From Rheinheimera sp. (GTDB lineage: Bacteria; Pseudomonadota; Gammaproteobacteria; Enterobacterales; Alteromonadaceae), in NCBI RefSeq assembly GCF_020217005.1, contig NZ_JAIWOI010000147.1, positions 1 through 10,000 on the forward strand: a DNA stretch of 10,000 nt, in the 5' to 3' direction. The position numbers and the translations under genes were made by a program. Below, one piece after another: positions 1-6,507 of this stretch (position 1 is its first letter; each line of letters starts with the position of its first letter). The notes beneath the pieces are model-generated. The model made no database searches. It had not been told where the DNA came from and saw only the letters and a list, made by a program, of their open reading frames with translations.

Positions 1-1152
1 GCCAAATGGTACTTTCCGGCTACCCATGCTTTCTTCTTTTGGATGGTTATGGACTTCTAACCATTCCAGTTGATCGGCCGGGTAATTGCTGATCGTTACT
101 TTTAACGGGTCGATCACCGCCATAGCACGTGGTGCATTGGCATCCAGATCTTCACGGATACAGGAATCCAAAGCACTGATTTCAATCATATTGTCTTGCT
201 TGGTGACACCAATACGTTTAGCGAACTCACGCAATGAAGCTGGCGTAAAACCACGGCGGCGTAAACCCGCGATAGTAGGCATACGTGGGTCGTCCCAACC
301 AGAGACATGACCACCTTCGACCAGTGTATGCAACTTACGTTTACTCATCACCTGATACTCGAGGTTCAGACGAGAGAATTCGATTTGCTGTGGATGACAG
401 GCAATAGTGATGTTATCCAAAATCCAGTCGTATAAACGACGGTTGTCCTGGAATTCCAGCGTACATAGCGAATGCGTAATGCCTTCCAACGCATCCGAAA
501 TACAGTGGGTGAAATCGTACATTGGGTAAATGCACCACTTATCACCCGTCTGGTGGTGATGGGCAAACTTGACGCGGTAAATCACCGGGTCGCGCATACA
601 GATAAAAGCCGAGCTCATATCTATTTTAGCGCGCAGTGAACATTCGCCTTCTTTAAAACCGCCAGCACGCATTTTTTCAAACAAGGCCAGGTTTTCTGCA
701 GGTGAAGTGTCACGGGTTGGGCTGTTTTTACCTGGCTGAGTTAAGTTGCCACGGTATTCACGCATTTGTTCTGCATTTAAAAAACAAACGTAAGCCAAAC
801 CTTTGTTAATCAGTTCAACGGCATAACCATACAAGGTATCAAAATAATCTGACGAATAACGTACCTTGCCAGACCAATTGAAGCCTAACCACTGCACGTC
901 CTGCTGAATGGAATTAACAAAGTCGATGTCTTCTTTTTCAGGGTTAGTGTCATCAAAACGTAAGTTACACTGGCCCTGATAATCCTGAGCTATACCAAAG
1001 TTAAGGCAAATCGACTTGGCATGACCAATGTGCAGATAACCATTTGGCTCTGGCGGGAAACGGGTCACAGTAGTGCTGTGTTTACCGGAAGCCAGATCAG
1101 CATCGATGATCTGACGAATAAAGTTAGTGGGCCGATGTTCAACGTCCGCCAT
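1..1152 (-). CDS. glnS: Glutaminyl-tRNA synthetase, N-terminal 384 residues (partial)
   Basis: Cytosolic class I aminoacyl-tRNA synthetase that charges tRNA-Gln with glutamine using ATP. Translating the minus strand from the ATG at 1152 gives a protein starting [20 protein letters not shown], which follows the E. coli GlnRS N-terminus closely. The signature HIGH sits at residues 41-44 inside [14 protein letters not shown]. The second class I signature appears as VMSKRKL, with its Met at residue 269, the form typical of GlnRS. The block [20 protein letters not shown], also diagnostic of the family, lies between them. An AAGGA ribosome binding site lies 10 nt before the ATG. The frame stays open to position 1. 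About 170 C-terminal residues (rest of the anticodon-binding beta-barrels) lie outside the window, judging by the usual length near 555. The upstream VOC gene is on the same strand, 102 bp away. The identification is very secure. Confidence 0.97.
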   Translation of the reverse strand, partial: MADVEHRPTNFIRQIIDADLASGKHSTTVTRFPPEPNGYLHIGHAKSICLNFGIAQDYQGQCNLRFDDTNPEKEDIDFVNSIQQDVQWLGFNWSGKVRYSSDYFDTLYGYAVELINKGLAYVCFLNAEQMREYRGNLTQPGKNSPTRDTSPAENLALFEKMRAGGFKEGECSLRAKIDMSSAFICMRDPVIYRVKFAHHHQTGDKWCIYPMYDFTHCISDALEGITHSLCTLEFQDNRRLYDWILDNITIACHPQQIEFSRLNLEYQVMSKRKLHTLVEGGHVSGWDDPRMPTIAGLRRRGFTPASLREFAKRIGVTKQDNMIEISALDSCIREDLDANAPRAMAVIDPLKVTISNYPADQLEWLEVHNHPKEESMGSRKVPFG

Positions 1153-1221
1153 AAAATTCAAATCCTTATCTAAATGCACCGACAACAAAGGCGTCAGTTC
1201 GGAGATATAAAATACCGACGG

Positions 1222-1227
1222 ATTATA
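1222..1227 (-). promoter_or_regulatory. Possible -10 element for glnS
   Basis: A perfect TATAAT reads on the minus strand in the 102-bp gap between the VOC gene and glnS, about 70 nt before the glnS ATG. No good -35 hexamer lies 16-18 nt upstream. An alternative reading uses TTGAGT, which just precedes it, as a -35 with a poor -10 downstream. It is therefore a weak call, supported mainly by the perfect hexamer and its position. Confidence 0.3.
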
Positions 1228-1254
1228 TACTCAAGTCAGCAGAAGAAGCGAGTT

Positions 1255-1659
1255 TCAAACAGTAGCCTGCAGCATTTCCATATAGAGCAGTTCCCAGACA
1301 TGACCATCTAAATCCTGAAATCCCCGGGCATACATAAAAGGATGCTCCTGTGCCTGGTTATAGGTTTTTCCTCCTGCTTGTAAGGCCTTGTGTACCAGTT
1401 GCTCCACTTCAGCTTTGCTTTGGCAAGTTAAGCAATTCAGTACCTGGGTTTGCTGCTGACTATCTACCAAGGGCTTTGGGCTAAAAGCAGAAAACTTCTC
1501 CTGTGTCAGAAGCATCAGATATAAGTGGTCACACAGCACAATACAACTGGCGCCGTCACTGCTAAACAGCGGATGAAATCCAAAGCCCAACTTCAGGTAA
1601 AAGTCAGTGGCCGCCTTTAGATCAGCTGTGGCCAGGTTGATAATTAATTTGCGGCTCAC
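1255..1659 (-). CDS. VOC-superfamily (glyoxalase/extradiol dioxygenase fold) protein
   Basis: A 134-residue cytosolic protein with the vicinal oxygen chelate fold. Visible features are the N-terminal strand and helix RKLIINLATADLKAATDFYLKLGFGFHP, a central hydrophobic MLLTQEKFSAF strand, and the C-terminal FQDLDGHVWELLYM, where the Glu is the usual last metal ligand in this superfamily. It resembles the widespread group annotated as glyoxalase/bleomycin resistance/extradiol dioxygenase family, whose substrate is generally unknown. I see no basis for naming a reaction. The start chosen is GTG at 1659, because AGAAGGA lies 6 nt upstream and the fold begins immediately. The frame is open for 23 more codons upstream (to 1728), but that extension has no family resemblance. 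It lies on the same strand between the LTA synthase-like gene (119 bp upstream) and glnS. Fold assignment is secure, function is not. Confidence 0.85.
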   Translation of the reverse strand: MSRKLIINLATADLKAATDFYLKLGFGFHPLFSSDGASCIVLCDHLYLMLLTQEKFSAFSPKPLVDSQQQTQVLNCLTCQSKAEVEQLVHKALQAGGKTYNQAQEHPFMYARGFQDLDGHVWELLYMEMLQATV

Positions 1660-1672
1660 TTTATATCCTTCT

Positions 1673-1687
1673 GACTCAAGAAGAGTC
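1673..1687. repeat. Small inverted repeat beside the VOC ribosome binding site
   Basis: GACTC-AAGAA-GAGTC, 5-bp arms around a 5-nt loop, lies directly upstream of the AGAAGGA ribosome binding site of the VOC gene. In the transcript it could form a small hairpin next to the start region. It may be chance, since the arms are short. Confidence 0.25.
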
Positions 1688-1744
1688 CAGACTACTCTGC
1701 GGGCAAGAAAAATCAACCATTGGCACACAAGCCAGGATTAAATC

Positions 1745-1766
1745 GCTGCACAAAATGCAATGCAGC
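1745..1766. repeat. Inverted repeat after the LTA synthase-like gene
   Basis: Arms GCTGCA and TGCAGC flank a 10-nt loop, 13 nt past the TAG stop of the minus-strand sulfatase-fold gene. Position suggests a transcription end point between that gene and the VOC gene. The downstream minus-strand sequence (GATTTAATCC) lacks a real U-run, so it is not a convincing intrinsic terminator. Confidence 0.25.
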
Positions 1767-1778
1767 TGCGATGACCTG

Positions 1779-3776
1779 CTATAAGCAAGTCGCCTCGCTT
1801 GAGTTTTTCTGTTCTCGGTATAAGTAGGACGGTAATTGCACCAAAGCTAAAGCCTGTTGCTGAGCAGATGGTGAGACGGCTTGATCACTAAGCGTCAGTT
1901 GTTGATTCTGTGGCTGATAGTGACCAGCGACGCTATGGCCATCAGGTTTGAGGATCACCAGGTCCTGAGCCTCCGGCTTTTGTTGCACCAGAGCAAAGTA
2001 GTTATCAAACTGCAATAAAGCCCGGCCTGGACTGGTTTTGTCCAGCATAAAATCCCGCCCCGTCATGGTATGGCAACTGGATATGCCCATCATAGAGAGC
2101 AAAGTTGGTGCTAAATCAATTTGACTGGCCAGAGTAGTGAGTTGTTCAGGCTTGGTATCAGCGCCCAGAATAAGTCCAGGGATATGAAATTTCTCCACCG
2201 GGATCAGATTATCGCCATACACTCTGTTGTCGTGGTCGGCCACTATTAAAAATAAGGTATCCTGCCAATAAGCGCTTTGTTTGGCCTTGTTGAAAAATTG
2301 CCCCATAGCCCAGTCTGCATATTTCACCGCGTTATTGACCCTATTTTTCGGCTCTTCATGCAATTCGATGCGACCATCTGGAAACTCAAAGGGTTCATGG
2401 TTACTGGAGGTGAAAATCAGGCTGAAAAATGGCTTCTTCTGCTGATGTAAAACTGTGAGCTGCTGATGTGCTGCATTAAATACATCCTCATCACTGGCCC
2501 CCCAGCTTCCTGTAAAAGCAACATTTTTCATTTGACTTTGATCAACAATTTGCTCAACTCCATTGCCAGTAAAAAAACTGCGCATATTGTCAAAATGCGC
2601 TTCACCGCCATAAATAAACTGAGTGTGATAGCCCACAGATTTCAGCACCGACGCTAACGTGGTGAAATGCTGCTGACTGTTCGATAACTTCACTGTGCTT
2701 TGCGCCGGGGTAGGCGGAAAACCTGCCACTACAGCTTCAATACCACGCACCGAACGGGTGCCAGTGGCATAAAGTTGGTCAAACCAAATGCCTTGTTGTT
2801 TTAACTTCTCAAGCTCAGGTGTAACCGCCAAACCTCCCAATGATTGAACAAAGGTAGCTCCTAAACTTTCCTGCAGCACTATCACCAGATTCAGTGGTTT
2901 CTCACGTTTAACAACAGCCTGTTGCCAATGGGCTGTTGGATATTGCGGATTGTTAAACTGATAAGATTTTAGCCAGGGCCAATTCAGACTGCTGTGCAAC
3001 ATCTGGTCATTAGGCATAGTGCCGTACACTGAACTGGAGCGCGCTTCATGTTTCAGGTTGTAAATGGCATAAAGCACTGAATAAGCAGAACTTATTACCA
3101 AGGAGTTCACCATGGCATCCGAGGTAATAGCAAACAAAGCCGGATTGGCTGGTCTGTGTTCCGTGGTGGAACGAATGCCTGCAAACAACAGTAGTAACGC
3201 CAGTCCCCACAGTCCAACAGTTTTAGCAATAGACCAACGACTCAGACTACAATTACCGGCACGGAATATTCGCCGCATCAGCCAGCTCAGTGCCAGCGTC
3301 GCCAAAATACCGGTAACCACAGGTATCCGAAATCCAAACCACAACGTGGACAAAACTTCTTTTGGATATTTCAGATATTCAACAAAAAGCCGGTTTGGTC
3401 GGACATCGTATTGTAAAAGAAAGGCTGGTGTTGCCAGCTCCATAAACACCAGAAACACTAAAGCAGTCAGACACCAGTAGTAACTGAAGTTAAACCACAG
3501 TTTGCCTAAGCCACGCACCGAAGCCAAAGGCACCAGCAGTACAGGCAATAGCAATAACAGACCAACCACAATAATGTCGGCCCTGACCCCTTGCAATAAC
3601 ACTTGCCACAACAAATCTGTTTGCGCTACCCGATCATAAAGCCAGATCACGAGGCCTATCCGGCAAAGACTAAGCAGTACCAAACCCAGTGCCGCGGTAC
3701 GGATCAGATAACGGTAGGGACCAAGACAAAATAAAGAAGAAAGCAGCGGTGTTTTTATCATTTTTTTCGCAAACAT
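1779..3776 (-). CDS. LTA synthase/OpgB-like membrane sulfatase-fold transferase
   Basis: A 665-residue inner-membrane protein with a periplasmic alkaline-phosphatase/sulfatase-fold domain (Pfam Sulfatase, LtaS/OpgB type). Such enzymes move phosphoglycerol or phosphoethanolamine from a phospholipid to an envelope glycan or lipid. About five membrane helices occupy residues 22-205. The catalytic domain starts near 290: LVIVLQES (E303, metal ligand), TGTRSVRG with the likely nucleophile T340, SSNHEPF, VADHD (D514, H515) and FHIPG (H531). These match the metal and nucleophile set known for LtaS (Glu, Thr, Asp, His, His). The TGTR-VRG-EA block is close to OpgB phosphoglycerol transferase I. The start is ATG at 3776, with AAGG 7 nt upstream. 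A TTG two codons earlier would overlap the spacer. It is transcribed divergently from the PAP2-eptA set and has its own PmrA-like box. The acceptor substrate is unknown. Osmoregulated glucan or LPS are the candidates. Confidence 0.85.
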   Translation of the reverse strand: MFAKKMIKTPLLSSLFCLGPYRYLIRTAALGLVLLSLCRIGLVIWLYDRVAQTDLLWQVLLQGVRADIIVVGLLLLLPVLLVPLASVRGLGKLWFNFSYYWCLTALVFLVFMELATPAFLLQYDVRPNRLFVEYLKYPKEVLSTLWFGFRIPVVTGILATLALSWLMRRIFRAGNCSLSRWSIAKTVGLWGLALLLLFAGIRSTTEHRPANPALFAITSDAMVNSLVISSAYSVLYAIYNLKHEARSSSVYGTMPNDQMLHSSLNWPWLKSYQFNNPQYPTAHWQQAVVKREKPLNLVIVLQESLGATFVQSLGGLAVTPELEKLKQQGIWFDQLYATGTRSVRGIEAVVAGFPPTPAQSTVKLSNSQQHFTTLASVLKSVGYHTQFIYGGEAHFDNMRSFFTGNGVEQIVDQSQMKNVAFTGSWGASDEDVFNAAHQQLTVLHQQKKPFFSLIFTSSNHEPFEFPDGRIELHEEPKNRVNNAVKYADWAMGQFFNKAKQSAYWQDTLFLIVADHDNRVYGDNLIPVEKFHIPGLILGADTKPEQLTTLASQIDLAPTLLSMMGISSCHTMTGRDFMLDKTSPGRALLQFDNYFALVQQKPEAQDLVILKPDGHSVAGHYQPQNQQLTLSDQAVSPSAQQQALALVQLPSYLYREQKNSSEATCL

Positions 3777-3807
3777 GAGCAAGCCTTAACAACCAGATGA
3801 AGGCCAG

Positions 3808-3813
3808 CTTATA
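3808..3813 (-). promoter_or_regulatory. Likely -10 of the LTA synthase-like gene
   Basis: TATAAG (5 of 6 to consensus) reads on the minus strand 8 nt after the CTTAAG-N5-CTTAAG site and about 32 nt before the ATG. The box thus covers the place of the -35, where no good hexamer exists. This is the arrangement expected for a promoter that needs an OmpR-family activator. Confidence 0.55.
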
Positions 3814-3821
3814 AGTGAAAG

Positions 3822-3838
3822 CTTAAGAAAAACTTAAG
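3822..3838 (-). promoter_or_regulatory. PmrA-box-like operator for the LTA synthase-like gene
   Basis: A perfect CTTAAG-AAAAA-CTTAAG (plus-strand reading). The half-sites are 11 bp apart start to start, one helical turn, as expected for tandem binding by an OmpR/PhoB-family dimer. It matches the published PmrA (BasR) consensus YTTAAK-N5-YTTAAK. Read on the minus strand it runs on as TCTTAAGCTTT, the same extension found at the second copy, so each copy points at its own gene. The regulator is inferred, since none is encoded here. Confidence 0.7.
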
Positions 3839-3909
3839 TGGCTTCCCCACTGTCTATCGTATTCAGTAGTGCGACTGATGCATCTGGTCTGAAAAGGAAA
3901 AACATAAAC

Positions 3910-3925
3910 TTCAGTAAACACTGAA
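3910..3925. repeat. Inverted repeat TTCAGT-N4-ACTGAA
   Basis: A perfect 6-bp dyad between the two PmrA-like boxes. A related weaker copy, TCAGT-N6-ACTGA, lies at 3863-3878. It directly abuts the next inverted repeat (3925-3946). It might be an operator for another regulator or a small hairpin. The role is unknown. Confidence 0.35.
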
Positions 3926-3946
3926 AGTATATATATCTATATACTT
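3925..3946. repeat. AT-rich perfect inverted repeat
   Basis: Arms AAGTATATA and TATATACTT (9 bp, perfect) with a TATC loop, in the middle of the divergent region. It is symmetric between the two genes and very AT-rich, so it could be a protein-binding dyad, a melting or bending element, or a weak hairpin. Nothing in the sequence says which. Confidence 0.4.
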
Positions 3947-3993
3947 CAAATAGTTACAGCCAAAACCCCACTAATTCCAACTATTTCATCTGG

Positions 3994-4010
3994 CTTAAGA
4001 CTGTCTTAAG
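3994..4010 (+). promoter_or_regulatory. PmrA-box-like operator for the PAP2-eptA-Omp85 genes
   Basis: A perfect CTTAAG-ACTGT-CTTAAG, 53 bp before the GTG of the PAP2 gene. It is the same architecture as the site at 3822-3838 and shares its TCTTAAGCTTT continuation. PmrA boxes are the known activating operators of eptA (pmrC) in enterobacteria, and this set contains an eptA homologue, which makes the assignment more than a motif match. The -10 is not obvious: TAGCGA at 4026-4031 is the best candidate and is poor, consistent with activator dependence. Confidence 0.75.
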
Positions 4011-4062
4011 CTTTGGCGCTCAGTCTAGCGAACATTGACGTCATCCATCGAAGGTCTGGCTT

Positions 4063-4821
4063 GTGATAAGCAAAGGATCAGAATTTCACTTAACCCGCTA
4101 TCTGATAGGCCCCCTTGCTGTTGCCATAGTGCTTTTTAGCCTGGCTTATGGCACTGAATTTGATTTTGCTTTGGCCTCAACCTTGTATCAGATGCAGGGA
4201 AATAGCTGGCTGCTACAACATCATTGGCTCACAGAAACTTTATTGCATCGCCATGTCCGGACCTTCAATGAAGTCTTGCTGGTGAGTTTGCTGAGCTATT
4301 GGCTCTGGCGGCGCTATGTCCGCAAAGACAGAAGCTATAAACAACGGGCGCTTGGCATTTTGCTGCTCAGTCTGTTGCTTAGTTTTATTTCAGTGGCATT
4401 ACTTAAGCGTTTGCTGCCAATGGAATGCCCATGGGACTTACAGCAATTTGGTGGGCACAGCGCATTTTGGGGCTTGTTCAGCACCAGGCCTGTCGGCCTG
4501 GTGGCTACGCAGTGCTTTCCTGCGGGACATGCAAGCATAGGTTTTGCATGGCTTTCCTTGTTTTATTACTGGCGCGAAGTAAAACCCCAACAGGCCTGGC
4601 TTGGACTGACCATAGGAGCCATGGCTGGCTTACTGTTGGGCTTAGTCCAACAGCTACGGGGCGCACATTTTATTTCTCATGATATAGCAACCGCCGCTAT
4701 CTGCTGGCTGATAGCGACGCTGTTGCACTACCAATTCAGAACAAAGACGGCTTCGCTGCAGCACATACCATGCGAAACGCTTTGCCCTTCATTTTCTACT
4801 ATGGAGTCTTCCGATGTTTGA
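4063..4821 (+). CDS. PAP2-family membrane phosphatase paired with EptA
   Basis: A 252-residue inner-membrane PAP2 phosphatase, likely acting on a lipid phosphate or lipid A phosphate at the periplasmic face. Hydrophobic helices lie near residues 13-29, 68-86, 96-116, 155-172, 177-197 and 207-223. Motif 1 is KRLLPMECPWDL (K115, R116, P119). Motif 2 is CFPAGHAS (H156). Motif 3 is RGAHFISHD (R199, H202, H206, D207), a variant of the usual SR-x5-H-x3-D. It resembles the PAP2 group often found next to phosphoethanolamine transferases, such as the pap2 gene beside mcr-1. The start is GTG at 4063 with AAGG about 8 nt upstream, and no other in-frame start fits. The end overlaps eptA by 8 bp, so translation is probably coupled. 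A neighbouring phosphatase/EptA pair also occurs in Helicobacter pylori (LpxE then EptA). Whether this one removes a lipid A phosphate is inference. Confidence 0.88.
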   Translation: MISKGSEFHLTRYLIGPLAVAIVLFSLAYGTEFDFALASTLYQMQGNSWLLQHHWLTETLLHRHVRTFNEVLLVSLLSYWLWRRYVRKDRSYKQRALGILLLSLLLSFISVALLKRLLPMECPWDLQQFGGHSAFWGLFSTRPVGLVATQCFPAGHASIGFAWLSLFYYWREVKPQQAWLGLTIGAMAGLLLGLVQQLRGAHFISHDIATAAICWLIATLLHYQFRTKTASLQHIPCETLCPSFSTMESSDV

Positions 4822-6466
4822 GGCTATTTTATCCCCTTCCAAAGTTCGTCTTTCTGCTATCAGCTCAGCAGGATCACGCTTATGGCACCCTTTCTGGTTT
4901 GCGTTAGTCTCAGCTCTGGGCATGACTCTATTGCTAAATGGCCCCTTTCTGGCAGCAGTCCAGGCCAAGGTGCCCGGACAATACGGTCTGCAGTTAAACC
5001 TGATGGCCATATTATTTCTATTGAATCTACTGTTGCTGGTGCTTTTTAGTTTTCGCCGCCTGCAAAAACCTATGCTGCTGACATTCTTCGCCATAGGCGC
5101 CCTAAGTTATTATTTTATAGATAGTTTTGGCATAGTCATCGATAAAGAAATGTTGCAGAACGCCATTGAGACAGACACTGCTGAAGCCCGATCTGTACTA
5201 ACTGTTGGCATGGTATGGCAGGTTCTTGGTCTGATGTTGTTTCCTTTACTTTGTATTGGATTGATTAAAGTACGGGTCTTATCAAATAAGCAGTTTTTAC
5301 TCCACTGGCTTGTTGCTTTAACTTTAGTGGTGTTGAGTTTGTTTAGTCTGGTTGCTTCAGGTTATTCAGACTTAGCGCCCTTTTTTCGTAACCACAGAGA
5401 AGTGAAGCATTTAGCTCTGCCCTTTAGCCCGGTATCTGCTGCGATATCTTTCACCCGACAAGAGATAAAAAAGCAATTCCCTGAAGACTTTATTCGACTG
5501 GGTGAAGATGCGGTGCAGCCATTATCCGCCAGAACTGCCAAACCCCGTCTTATCGTCTTAGTATTGGGAGAAACCGCCCGAGCCGATCATTTTCAGCTCA
5601 ATGGCTATGCGCGTGCCACTAACCCAAAACTCAGTCAATTATCTGTTACCAGTTTCAGTAACGTCAGCTCTTGTGGCACTGCAACTGCACACTCTGTGCC
5701 CTGCATGTTTTCCAATATGGGCAGGCAAAACTACGACGAAGCCATAGCGAAAAACAGCAGTAATGTGCTGGATATATTAAGCCTGGCTGGTATAGAGGTC
5801 AGTTGGCTGGATAACAATTCAGGCTGCAAAGGGGTGTGTCAGCGTGTAGACACAGAGTTGTTATTCACGCAGCAGCAAAATCCATTATGCGATGAGGGAC
5901 AGTGTCTGGACGAGGTGTTACTACTGGCTTTGGAGCAACAGCTACAAAAACCGCTGACAACAGACCGGCTTATTGTATTGCACCAGCTTGGCAGTCATGG
6001 CCCGGAATACTTCAAACGTAGTGCTGAGAAAGATAAAGCTTTCCTGCCTGAATGTACGGACAAACAACTGCAACTGTGTCAAACCACAGAAGTAGTAAAT
6101 GCTTATGACAACAGCATAGTGGCCACAGATAGCCTGTTAGCTGGTGTGATCAACAGATTAAACAACCAACCGCAAAACCAGACCGCTTTATTGTATCTGT
6201 CGGATCATGGCGAATCTCTGGGCGAAAACGGCATTTATCTGCATGGTTTACCTTATTGGATGGCTCCTAAGGCTCAAACCAGGGTGCCCATGTTGTGGTG
6301 GATGTCTGGCAGCTATGCCGACTCACAACAATTGACCAGCAGCTGCCTGGCCGCCAGACAAGATCAAAGTTTCAGCCACGATAACTTATTCCACAGTTTG
6401 CTCGGCATGTTTCAGGTAAAAACAACGGTTTATCAACCAGCGATGGACATATTCCATCCTTGCTAA
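4814..6466 (+). CDS. eptA: Lipid A phosphoethanolamine transferase (EptA/MCR family)
   Basis: A 550-residue inner-membrane enzyme that transfers phosphoethanolamine from phosphatidylethanolamine to lipid A on the periplasmic side, lowering surface charge and giving polymyxin resistance. About five helices (residues 25-188) precede the soluble zinc-dependent domain. The periplasmic-side motif MLQNAIETDTAEA lies after helix 3. Catalytic residues are VLGETARADH (E253), SSCGTATAHSVPCMF with the nucleophile T289, GSHGP (H395), SDHGES (D464, H465) and YLHGLP (H477). They match the MCR-1/Neisseria EptA set one for one. Cysteine pairs (C287/C297, GCKGVC, CDEGQC, CTDKQLQLC) match the family's disulfides. 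Length is normal. The start is ATG at 4814, with GGAG 7 nt upstream inside the PAP2 gene. Position behind a PmrA-like box fits the known regulation of eptA. Which lipid A phosphate is modified cannot be told. Confidence 0.95.
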   Translation: MFEAILSPSKVRLSAISSAGSRLWHPFWFALVSALGMTLLLNGPFLAAVQAKVPGQYGLQLNLMAILFLLNLLLLVLFSFRRLQKPMLLTFFAIGALSYYFIDSFGIVIDKEMLQNAIETDTAEARSVLTVGMVWQVLGLMLFPLLCIGLIKVRVLSNKQFLLHWLVALTLVVLSLFSLVASGYSDLAPFFRNHREVKHLALPFSPVSAAISFTRQEIKKQFPEDFIRLGEDAVQPLSARTAKPRLIVLVLGETARADHFQLNGYARATNPKLSQLSVTSFSNVSSCGTATAHSVPCMFSNMGRQNYDEAIAKNSSNVLDILSLAGIEVSWLDNNSGCKGVCQRVDTELLFTQQQNPLCDEGQCLDEVLLLALEQQLQKPLTTDRLIVLHQLGSHGPEYFKRSAEKDKAFLPECTDKQLQLCQTTEVVNAYDNSIVATDSLLAGVINRLNNQPQNQTALLYLSDHGESLGENGIYLHGLPYWMAPKAQTRVPMLWWMSGSYADSQQLTSSCLAARQDQSFSHDNLFHSLLGMFQVKTTVYQPAMDIFHPC

Positions 6467-6507
6467 TTCAAGCTTGACCAAACCTGGCTTTAGCTACCGG
6501 AGTTGTT

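Noticed and set aside
1660..1728. Upstream extension of the VOC protein by 23 residues.
   Set aside because: The GTG at 1659 has a strong, well-spaced AGAAGGA and coincides with the start of the fold. The extension has no family features.
3112..3480. A 122-codon plus-strand open frame.
   Set aside because: It is fully antisense to the membrane part of the LTA synthase-like gene, with no ribosome binding site case and no family resemblance.
3777..3782. TTG at 3782 as the start of the LTA synthase-like gene.
   Set aside because: The ATG two codons later has AAGG at ideal spacing. The TTG would leave only 1 nt between the AAGG and the start.
4402..4407. A further CTTAAG inside the PAP2 gene.
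   Set aside because: It is a single half-site within coding sequence (Leu-Lys of motif 1) with no partner at the 11-bp spacing.
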